Positions 1 to 6,768 of a DNA stretch of 8,357 nt are shown here, piece after piece (position 1 is the first letter of the stretch; each line of letters begins with the position of its first letter). The DNA comes from Oscillospiraceae bacterium (GTDB taxonomy: Bacteria > Bacillota > Clostridia > Oscillospirales > Acutalibacteraceae). Under the pieces are notes generated by a model that ran no database searches, was not told the DNA's origin, and saw nothing but the letters and a program-made list of their open reading frames with translations. A program made the position numbers and the translations under genes. The stretch is taken from assembly GCA_031273775.1 (NCBI GenBank), contig JAISRF010000054.1:1-8357 (forward strand), in the 5' to 3' direction.

Positions 1-866
1 CAAGGAGCGGGGTTCCTTTTGAATACGGGAGACCGCGGGATCACGCCGTTCAGCCGATGACCCTGATGTTCCAGATTGGCGGCCATGAACACGGATCCTT
101 TGAGCGTTTTCGAAACGTGGGATATGCGCAAAAATACAAAAAACCCAACCACGGGGACGAAGAGGTCTGGAAGGAAGCGCAGGCAAACGGCGACATGGAG
201 CCGTTTCAGTCGCACACCATGGGCTGGTGGTGGTGCGAAACCAAGCCGGATCAAATCGGATCCAATTTCACACATATCGCGGGTAAAAATCCAACTGACG
301 CGAAGGATTTAACCGACGCGACCATCGAAGGCCGCCGTCAGGCGTATTTAAGCTTGGAGGTATTCAGGAAATATCTTCCGGGCATGGAACACGCGTGGCT
401 CAGTCACACAGCAGCCCTTATCGGCACACGGGAGAGCCGCCGGATCGCCGGCAAGTATTATATAACGGCGGAAGATTTAATCGCTGAAAAAGAGTTTGGG
501 GATTCAATTGGTTACGGCAGCTTTTATATTGACGTACACAGTTGCACAAAGGCCGGCATGGACGGCGAGACCTATTATCCGCGTAAGGGCTTTAAATATC
601 AAATCCCGTTCAGAGCGCTGGTGCCGCGGGGCATTGATAATTTGCTGGTTGCCGGGAGATGCGTCAGCTGTGATCATTTGGCACTTGGAAGCCTGCGGGT
701 TATGCCGCAGTGCTTTTTAGAAGGAGATGCTGCAGGAGTGGCCGCCGCTCTGGCGATTGAAAACCACTCCGCGCCCGGAGAGATAAGCATACCCGATTTG
801 CAGGCGAAGTTGCGCGGATTCGGAGCGATTATCACGAGTGAGGATATTGTGATTCAGTCGAGATAA
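1..866 (+). CDS. FAD-dependent oxidoreductase (FAD_oxidored type), 5' partial
   Basis: C-terminal 287 residues of a flavin-dependent oxidoreductase. The frame is open from base 3, so the start and the N-terminal dinucleotide-binding motif lie outside the window; the ATG at 57 is internal. Two family signatures are visible. One is a GTRESRRI segment (nt 423-446), matching the conserved 'G-R-E/T-R-R-I-x-G-x-Y' block. The other is a long segment (nt 648-737) beginning VAGRCVSCDHLALGSLRV and ending in DAAGVAAA, the usual C-terminal FAD-contacting part. A Trp-rich stretch (GWWW, near nt 219-236) lies in the substrate-facing middle region. Members of this family often sit beside glycosidases, but their substrates are mostly unknown. 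No export signal or membrane segment is visible in the part seen. The next gene begins 76 nt downstream. The family call is firm; the substrate cannot be read from sequence. Confidence 0.88.
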   Translation, partial: RSGVPFEYGRPRDHAVQPMTLMFQIGGHEHGSFERFRNVGYAQKYKKPNHGDEEVWKEAQANGDMEPFQSHTMGWWWCETKPDQIGSNFTHIAGKNPTDAKDLTDATIEGRRQAYLSLEVFRKYLPGMEHAWLSHTAALIGTRESRRIAGKYYITAEDLIAEKEFGDSIGYGSFYIDVHSCTKAGMDGETYYPRKGFKYQIPFRALVPRGIDNLLVAGRCVSCDHLALGSLRVMPQCFLEGDAAGVAAALAIENHSAPGEISIPDLQAKLRGFGAIITSEDIVIQSR

Positions 867-927
867 AAAAATCACCGCTCAAAAATGCAGTGCAGATATA
901 TCATATTGTGTGGTTTATTACTATAGC

Positions 928-936
928 AGGAAAGAG
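928..936 (+). promoter_or_regulatory. Ribosome binding site deciding a TTG start
   Basis: AGGAAAGAG lies 6 nt before the TTG at 943. The in-frame GTG at 910 has no purine-rich sequence in front of it. This favours TTG 943 as the start of the pyruvyl transferase-family gene. Confidence 0.6.
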
Positions 937-942
937 ATATTT

Positions 943-2097
943 TTGAACAAAGAAATTCTTTTGCGTTCGGCGTGGCAGGATGTGAATATAGGCGACATCG
1001 CGCACACCCCGGGACTTCTTGCCATTCTTGAAAAGCGCCTACCCGAGGTAAAAGTCACGGTGTGGGCATCGGTCAATATCACGGTTGAAGTGATGAATCT
1101 GATTTGCAGGCGCTTTCCCGGAGTTCGGATTGTCAGAGGTAATTTGGATTCCGGGGAGGTTCGCGCCGCCGTTTCGCGCGCCGATCTTTTTCTGCACGGT
1201 TCAGGCGCGTGCCTGTGCGGGAAGTGGGAACTGAAGCAATATCTTGAAGTGACTGGCGGATCCTTTGGCGTATGGGGAATTACCTACCGAAAACAGGATA
1301 AGGAGTGGTTGGATCAGGCGGATTTCTTGTATTTCCGTGACGGGGTTTCCCTTTTAAACGCCCAATCGGACGGCGTCTGCGCAAAACATATGGATTTCGG
1401 TCCGGACGCCGCGTTTGCCGCCGATATCGCCGATGAGGGACGCGCAAACCGGTTTCTGTCGGACAATCAACTGAACAACAAGGAATTTGTTTGCTGTGTC
1501 CCGCGGCTGCGGATAACGCCGTATTGGACAATACGAGGCGACGCGCCTTACAATCAGGCGGCTGACGAGCTGAACGGCCGTAACAAAGAGCGGGATCACC
1601 GGCATTTGAGGACCGCGGTCACGCGCATTTTGGATCAAACGGATTTTAAAGTGCTGGTGTGTCCCGAGGATCAGACACAAATCGCCGTCGGCCGGGAAAT
1701 GATTATTGAAAAGCTTCCGGAAAAATATCGGACCAGGGTGGTGCACAGACAGAATTTCTGGCTTGCGGACGAGGCGGTGAGCGTGTACAAAAAATCGCTT
1801 GCCCTTTTCGGAAATGAGATGCATTCACCGATTATGTGCGTGGGAAATCACGTCCCCGCGATTGTAAGCAGATGGGAACAGCAGACCAGCAAGGGGTACA
1901 TGTGGAACGATATCGGGCTTAACGAATGGCTGTTCGATTGCGACGCCGGCATTGATGGCAACCGCTTTGCGGACACGGTGCTGGATGTGATTAAAAATAA
2001 CGCCGCCGCCGTAAAAAAGACGGAACGCGCCATGAATACGGTGAACCGGGCATACGACCGGATGGCGAAGCATGTCAGAGCGCTGATTCACCGGTAA
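943..2097 (+). CDS. Polysaccharide pyruvyl transferase family protein
   Basis: About 384 residues from TTG 943, which has a good ribosome binding site; a GTG start at 910 would add 11 residues. The protein carries the ordered motifs of the PS_pyruv_trans family: an N-terminal NIGDIAHTPG loop (residues 15-24), LHGSGA (84-89) in place of the Gly-rich turn, YFRDGVSL (130-137), GPDAAFA (153-159), and a C-terminal GNEMHSPIM (290-298) followed by a Lys/Gly segment and DIGL. Known members transfer pyruvate from phosphoenolpyruvate to sugars of surface polysaccharides as a ketal. The usual Arg-x-His near the C terminus is replaced here by Glu-Met-His, so pyruvyl transfer is not assured. There is no signal peptide, so it is probably cytoplasmic. 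It lies between an FAD oxidoreductase and a GH2 gene, with only 27 nt to the latter, suggesting co-transcription. Fold call firm, reaction uncertain. Confidence 0.82.
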   Translation: MNKEILLRSAWQDVNIGDIAHTPGLLAILEKRLPEVKVTVWASVNITVEVMNLICRRFPGVRIVRGNLDSGEVRAAVSRADLFLHGSGACLCGKWELKQYLEVTGGSFGVWGITYRKQDKEWLDQADFLYFRDGVSLLNAQSDGVCAKHMDFGPDAAFAADIADEGRANRFLSDNQLNNKEFVCCVPRLRITPYWTIRGDAPYNQAADELNGRNKERDHRHLRTAVTRILDQTDFKVLVCPEDQTQIAVGREMIIEKLPEKYRTRVVHRQNFWLADEAVSVYKKSLALFGNEMHSPIMCVGNHVPAIVSRWEQQTSKGYMWNDIGLNEWLFDCDAGIDGNRFADTVLDVIKNNAAAVKKTERAMNTVNRAYDRMAKHVRALIHR

Positions 2098-2124
2098 AAA
2101 ATAAATAAAGAGCAAGGGAAAACT

Positions 2125-5043
2125 ATGTCTAAGGATATATTCGCGGATATCGCGCAAAATTATGAAACGTCAAAACGCGCCGGATTAACACGTCCGAAGC
2201 CGCTCCCGCCGCTTAACAGGGTATGTGACCTGAAGCCGGGCGGCGCATGGGACTTTTCTGCCACTGACAAAATCGATACCGCCGAAAAGCTGTACGAAAG
2301 GTTGGAGGAGGAACGGAAACGGTATGCCGGATTTTTAAAAAATTACGCCCCTGTTCCGAATTTGATTGAAAAACGCGTTGATATTAACCGTTTTACATTT
2401 TCCTTGAATAACGGCCCGGCGGAACGCGTTTCGCTTCCCCATTACGGTGGGCCGACCGGATACCACACGGCGGTATATGAAAGTGCCTTCAAACTTCCTC
2501 ATTTTTCGGGGAAACGTGTGTTTTTGGTATTCAAGGGCGTGGATTATATGGCCGAGGTATATGTAAACGGCGGCTATGTCGGCAGTCATGAAGGTTTTTT
2601 CGCGCCTTTTGAGCTGGACATCACAACGGCGGCGCGAAAGGGCGTCAATACGTTGAGGGTAATAGTCCGAAACCTGGAAAAAATGCTGTTGGACGGAGAT
2701 AAAATCTACGCCGCGACAGGTCTGGGCTGGGATGATCCGCAGGTCGGCTGGCATCACTGTCCCGCGGGACTGGGTATATATAACCGCGTGTACGCGGAGA
2801 TACGGGAGCCTGCCCACATTACAGATCTGTTTCCCCGTGTGAACGACACGGCGTCCGAACTTTGGATCGAATGCAACGGCTGTAATGAAGGTGACGCGGA
2901 AGTGTTTTTCGACATATCCGTACACGGTCGGAACTTTGTACATACGGAATATGAAAAGCGCAGATTTTATCCTTCCACAAACATTTGCATCGGGCTTAAT
3001 GACACGTTCACCGAAGCGCTGTTCAGTGTGGGAAACGCGCGGTTGGAGGGTGTCCCGCTGAAGCTTGGGCGGGGATTTAACCGTTTTGTGCTGCCGCTCA
3101 CGATACAAAATAAGCGGATTTGGGATACGGATGCGCCGTGGCTGTACCAGGTGACGGTGGAAATGTACGCAAACGGAAAGCTTGTGTCCGTGAAAAGCCG
3201 TCAGTTTGGCATCCGGAATTTTGCTCAGTCCATCCAAAGCGAGCCCAAGGGAAAATTTATCTTAAACGGGCGCGAAATCCGCTTGTATGGCGCAAATACA
3301 ATGGGGTTCGAACAGCGGGACGTCTTCAAAGAAGATTACCGGCAGTTGATTGACGATATTTTACTGACGAAAATATGCAACATGAATTTCTGGCGCGTCA
3401 CACAGCGCCCCGTGCAGGAGGAGGTATACGATTATTGTGATCGCCTTGGTTTGATGGTGCAGACCGATATGCCTTTGTTTGGCAGCGTACGCATCAATCA
3501 ATTTTGCGAATGTATCCGGCAGGGCGGAGAAATGGAACGGTTGATTCGTTCACACCCCTGCTGCGTTTTGAACAGTTATATAAACGAACCGTTTCCAAAC
3601 GGAAATAACAACCCTCACAGACATATTTTGCGCCATGCTCTGCAAGGCTTGTTCAACGCGCTGGACAGCACGGTTAAACTCCACAATCCGGATCGCGTAA
3701 TCAAGCATGTGGACGGAGATTATGATCCGCCCGGAAGTCTGTTGCCGGACAATCACTGTTATCCGATGTGGTATAACGGACATGGGATTGAGGCGGGGCT
3801 GTTACACAAAGGGTACTGGATGGACGTGAAACCCGGCTGGCATTACGGTTGCGGAGAGTTCGGATGCGAGGGCTTGGACAATCAAGCTGTAATGGAAAAA
3901 TATTATCCCGGGGAGTGGTTGCGGTCACCCTTTAATCCGGATCATATTATTGGCGCTCAAACCTGGAAATTTCACCGTTTTTTTTATGAAACGCCCGACG
4001 GCCTTGCCGATTGGATTTTTGAAAGCCAGCGTCATCAGGCATTTGCCACGCGTGTGCAGGCTTCCGCGTTCAGGCGCAACGCCGATATGAATTCATTCGC
4101 CATCCATTTGTTCATTGATGCTTTTCCGAGTGGATGGATGAAGGCGATTATGGACTGTGACCGGCAGCCTAAAGCCGCGTTTTTTGAGTATATGAACGCG
4201 TTATCGCCGGTATTTTGCAGCTTGCGCACGGATCGTTTCACTTTCTTTGAAGGTGAACAGGTTCAGCTTGAGAGCTATTTGTGCAATGACACCAATGAGC
4301 GGATTACAGAATTGAGGTACAGCGTTACCATGGCCGGTAAAACGCTGTATTCAGGTAGTGCGAAGCCGAATCCGCGCGGCGCTTCCCAGGGGTTTATCTC
4401 TTTCCGGATGCCGGAGATTTCCGCGAGAGGCGAGGTGTTGGCGCGAATGGCGGCGTTTTCCGGGGAGCGTGTGCTGCACGAAAACGTCGAACGGTTAACG
4501 GTGTTTCCCGAAATGCGGCTTTGCTTGCCGGAGATGATATCTTGGGAGGAATATATCGGGAATCAGGCGGAAACCGACGAATGGATTGAAAAGGGCGGCG
4601 GTTTGATTGTCACGGCGCCGAAACCGGGGACTTACACCGTCGCGGGCAAGGAAATCACTGTACGGCCGTGTTCGATGGATCCGCTGTACGCGCTCAGCCG
4701 CGATACGGGACACCCCGCCGTGGAGGGGTTACAGCCAAACGATCTGGCGTGGATGTATGACAGCGCGGAGGATAGAATAGCGCCGCTTGCCCGCATGACT
4801 TTTTGCGGCGATGAAATTACGCCCGTGGTTCTGGGCGGCAATAAGAACAAGAACGGTCAGTGGGAATGGCAGCCGGTTATCGGAGAATGGAAATTTGGAA
4901 AAGGCCGCGTCATGTTAAACCTGGCGGAGCTGGAAAACAAGTCGGTTAACCCCTGCGCGGCGCGCCTGCTGACCCAGATGCAGAGCTATATGAAGGCGGA
5001 GCAAACCGTTTATCCCGTTCTGCTCAAGGCGGTCAACTATTAG
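2125..5043 (+). CDS. Glycoside hydrolase family 2 protein with extra C-terminal domain
   Basis: A 972-residue retaining beta-glycosidase of the GH2 type. The order is: jelly-roll sugar-binding domain (about 35-230), Ig-like domain (about 230-370), TIM barrel opening with GKFILNGREIRLYGAN (376-391), and C-terminal domains. In the barrel, SYINEP gives the predicted acid/base Glu488 and GCGEFG the predicted nucleophile Glu578. Their 90-residue spacing is normal for GH2. Arg424 in NFWRV is the usual active-site arginine. Residues about 700-790 look like a beta-sandwich. Residues about 795-958 (EKGGGLIVTAPKPG, later EWKFGKGRVMLNL) resemble a glutamine-amidotransferase-like domain found in some large glycosidases, probably structural. 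No signal peptide is present, so it should act on imported oligosaccharides or glycosides. Start: ATG preceded by AAGGGA at 2114-2119. Whether it is a galactosidase, glucuronidase or mannosidase cannot be decided here. Confidence 0.9.
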   Translation: MSKDIFADIAQNYETSKRAGLTRPKPLPPLNRVCDLKPGGAWDFSATDKIDTAEKLYERLEEERKRYAGFLKNYAPVPNLIEKRVDINRFTFSLNNGPAERVSLPHYGGPTGYHTAVYESAFKLPHFSGKRVFLVFKGVDYMAEVYVNGGYVGSHEGFFAPFELDITTAARKGVNTLRVIVRNLEKMLLDGDKIYAATGLGWDDPQVGWHHCPAGLGIYNRVYAEIREPAHITDLFPRVNDTASELWIECNGCNEGDAEVFFDISVHGRNFVHTEYEKRRFYPSTNICIGLNDTFTEALFSVGNARLEGVPLKLGRGFNRFVLPLTIQNKRIWDTDAPWLYQVTVEMYANGKLVSVKSRQFGIRNFAQSIQSEPKGKFILNGREIRLYGANTMGFEQRDVFKEDYRQLIDDILLTKICNMNFWRVTQRPVQEEVYDYCDRLGLMVQTDMPLFGSVRINQFCECIRQGGEMERLIRSHPCCVLNSYINEPFPNGNNNPHRHILRHALQGLFNALDSTVKLHNPDRVIKHVDGDYDPPGSLLPDNHCYPMWYNGHGIEAGLLHKGYWMDVKPGWHYGCGEFGCEGLDNQAVMEKYYPGEWLRSPFNPDHIIGAQTWKFHRFFYETPDGLADWIFESQRHQAFATRVQASAFRRNADMNSFAIHLFIDAFPSGWMKAIMDCDRQPKAAFFEYMNALSPVFCSLRTDRFTFFEGEQVQLESYLCNDTNERITELRYSVTMAGKTLYSGSAKPNPRGASQGFISFRMPEISARGEVLARMAAFSGERVLHENVERLTVFPEMRLCLPEMISWEEYIGNQAETDEWIEKGGGLIVTAPKPGTYTVAGKEITVRPCSMDPLYALSRDTGHPAVEGLQPNDLAWMYDSAEDRIAPLARMTFCGDEITPVVLGGNKNKNGQWEWQPVIGEWKFGKGRVMLNLAELENKSVNPCAARLLTQMQSYMKAEQTVYPVLLKAVNY

Positions 5044-5106
5044 CGCGGCCTGCGGGTCGGCCATGTGTTTACACGGAAGAAGAGTATGTAACCGGAGGCG
5101 CAAGAC

Positions 5107-5943
5107 ATGAAAAAGTGTTTATATTCAGCGGTGGCGCTGCTTCTTCTGATTTTATGCGCGCCGCCGGTATCCGCGCAGAGCGAGGGGGATTTTGTCTACA
5201 TCGACGCGGATGAACTGGGCGGAGATCCCGACACCGTCATTTTGACGAAATATACCGGAAAAGGCGGAGAGGTCACCATACCGGACAAGCTGGGCGGGAA
5301 ACCTGTAGCTTGCTTAGGCGACGGGGCGTTCATGGAAAATCTTACGGTAACCTCTGTGTTTGTCCCGGACAGTGTGGTTAAAATTGGCGGATATGCTTTT
5401 TATGACTGTGCTGCCCTGAAAAGCGCGGATCTCCCGGACAGCGTGGAAGATATTGGCGCGTTTGCTTTTTACGGCTGTAAAAGCTTGACTGAAATATCCA
5501 TACCAAAGGGTGTGGTTAGGATTGACGGATACACCTTCAGCGGCTGCGAAGCGCTGACTAAAATCGAACTTCCCGGAAGCGTCAGGGAAATCGGGGAATT
5601 TTCATTTGCCCATTGCGCCCGGCTTCCCGAACTCACCGTTCCGGACAGCGTGAATTCGATTGATTTGGGCGCGTTTACCGGCTGTAAAGCGCTTACCGTA
5701 ACCGCCGGCGCGGACAGCGTTGTACGGCAATACGCCAGAAAACACGGCGTCCGGTTTCGCGTTTCGAACACCGGTGAAATTGAGGAAAACCGCGAACCGA
5801 TCCGGGAGAATATGTCCGCCGCACAAGGCGCCGAATCTCCGATTCCCGGCGGCGCGGTCATTTGGATGATCATTGGCAGCGCGGTGTTATCGGTCGCGGC
5901 AGCCATGTTTTTTATTCTATTGAAAAGGCGGCGTTCCCTCTGA
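5107..5943 (+). CDS. BspA-type leucine-rich repeat surface protein with C-terminal anchor
   Basis: A 278-residue exported protein. It has a signal peptide (MKKC then a Leu-rich core, cleavage likely after VSA at 23), a leading segment with the typical TIPDKLGGKPV lead-in, and then five LRR_5 repeats of about 23 residues (81-196), each of the form 'LPDSV-x-x-IG-x-x-AF-x-x-C-x-x-L'. A usual closing cap follows (197-219), then a polar linker, one transmembrane helix (about 249-272) and a basic KRRRSL tail. The repeats should face outward, anchored by the C-terminal helix. Such repeats in other bacteria mediate adhesion or protein contacts; the partner here is unknown. No LPxTG motif is present. 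GGAGG at 5094-5098 lies 8 nt before the ATG. Its stop overlaps the likely start of the next gene, so the two are probably translationally coupled. Confidence 0.88.
   Translation: MKKCLYSAVALLLLILCAPPVSAQSEGDFVYIDADELGGDPDTVILTKYTGKGGEVTIPDKLGGKPVACLGDGAFMENLTVTSVFVPDSVVKIGGYAFYDCAALKSADLPDSVEDIGAFAFYGCKSLTEISIPKGVVRIDGYTFSGCEALTKIELPGSVREIGEFSFAHCARLPELTVPDSVNSIDLGAFTGCKALTVTAGADSVVRQYARKHGVRFRVSNTGEIEENREPIRENMSAAQGAESPIPGGAVIWMIIGSAVLSVAAAMFFILLKRRRSL
5347..5694 (+). repeat. Tandem LRR_5 repeat block
   Basis: Five repeats of roughly 69 nt, seen at protein level as residues 81-104, 105-127, 128-150, 151-173 and 174-196 of the LRR protein. Each carries a Pro-Asp/Gly-Ser/Gly-Val turn and a conserved Cys near its end. 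The nucleotide copies have diverged, so this is not a recent expansion. Confidence 0.8.
5925..5931 (+). promoter_or_regulatory. Ribosome binding site for a probable CTG start
   Basis: AAGGCGG, one base different from the ideal AAGGAGG, lies inside the end of the LRR gene and 8 nt before CTG 5940. Between the in-frame ATG at 5862 and this CTG there is no GTG or TTG codon. The site supports initiation at the CTG. Confidence 0.5.
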
Positions 5944-6746
5944 AACGTTTACTTTTCTTCCTTCTTATTTTTAATCTGTTTTTTAGCGTATTGCCGCCCG
6001 GTTTTAAGGCTTTGGGCGCGGAAAGTCCCTTTGCTTGTTTTTCGGGATATGCCGACACTCCAGAGCATTCGCTCCGGCGCGGCGATGAATTTACATACAC
6101 GCTGGAACTGCGGCTGCAGGGCGGTCCCAAGGCGGTTGGCTTACAGCTTTCTTTGAGCTTTGACGCGCTCGCTTTTGAACTCATCAGAATACAATCCGGT
6201 AATCTTTTCGGAATGACGGCACAGAATATCAGTACGGTCGGGAACACCATCAATGTTTTCTGGGATGCTCAGCCCGATAACGCCGCTGGCGGTTCCGCCA
6301 TTGTGGTTTCTGCAACCTTGCGCGTGCGTGACGGTGCGGATTTTGGCGAGTATAAGCCATGGTTAACCGTTATTCCCGGAGATATTTACGGATATGACCC
6401 CACCCAAAGAAATTTCTTTGAAATATTTTATAAAGCCTCTGACGATACGCTTAGCGCGCTAAACGTTATACCCGTGAGCGAACCTCCGGAACCGGATGAA
6501 CCTTCGGAACCGGATGAACCTTCGGAACCGGATCCTATAACAAGCGTTTCGGGAGATTTAAATGGCAGCGGCACGGTTAATATAACGGATCTGCTGCTGC
6601 TGAACCGCTATATCCTTGGCAAACAGGAGCTTACCCGGCAGGCATTTCTTGCCGCCGATATCAACGGCAGCGGAACGGTGAACATCACGGATTTAATCCT
6701 GTTAAATTCGTATATCCTTGGAAAAACGGAGCTTCCTTTAAGATAG
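5940..6746 (+). CDS. Secreted cohesin-like/dockerin type I protein
   Basis: About 268 residues from a probable CTG start. Next comes a signal peptide (KRLLFFLLIFNLFF core, cleavage near LGA at 27), a cohesin-like beta-sandwich (about 31-172, opening with RRGDEFTYTLEL and LQLSLSFD), an acidic Pro/Glu linker (179-201) and a type I dockerin (205-265). The dockerin has two calcium loops: D206-N208-S210-T212-N214-D217 and D240-N242-S244-T246-N248-D251, both spelled D-x-NGSGTVNITD. There is no catalytic domain and no membrane anchor, so it looks like an adaptor that binds a dockerin on one side and a cohesin on the other. The only alternative start is ATG 5862, which adds 26 residues encoded by the overlapped LRR gene and lacks a clear ribosome binding site. 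The next gene, 22 nt away, encodes a membrane-bound cohesin-like protein, a possible docking partner. Domain calls are confident; the start is less so. Confidence 0.85.
   Translation: MKRLLFFLLIFNLFFSVLPPGFKALGAESPFACFSGYADTPEHSLRRGDEFTYTLELRLQGGPKAVGLQLSLSFDALAFELIRIQSGNLFGMTAQNISTVGNTINVFWDAQPDNAAGGSAIVVSATLRVRDGADFGEYKPWLTVIPGDIYGYDPTQRNFFEIFYKASDDTLSALNVIPVSEPPEPDEPSEPDEPSEPDPITSVSGDLNGSGTVNITDLLLLNRYILGKQELTRQAFLAADINGSGTVNITDLILLNSYILGKTELPLR
6487..6533 (+). repeat. 18-bp tandem repeat encoding the Pro/Glu linker
   Basis: About 2.6 copies of CGGAACCGGATGAACCTT (6487-6504, 6505-6522, then a partial copy to 6533). It encodes EPDEPS units of the linker between the cohesin-like and dockerin domains. 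Copies are identical at base level, so linker length may vary between strains by slippage. Confidence 0.85.
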
Positions 6747-6768
6747 AATATCAGAAGGATTGGTGTTA

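Noticed and set aside
1354..1824. Minus-strand frame of 156 codons
   Set aside because: Antisense to the pyruvyl transferase-family gene, with no ribosome binding site or family features seen.
2335..3237. Long open frame of 300 codons on the minus strand
   Set aside because: It lies wholly antisense to the GH2 gene, shows no recognisable domain and has a shadow-like composition, while the + strand frame carries clear GH2 motifs.
5047..5074. GGCC-N8-GGCC and GTGTTTACAC between the GH2 and LRR genes
   Set aside because: Both are very short and no T-run follows, so neither supports a terminator or operator call.
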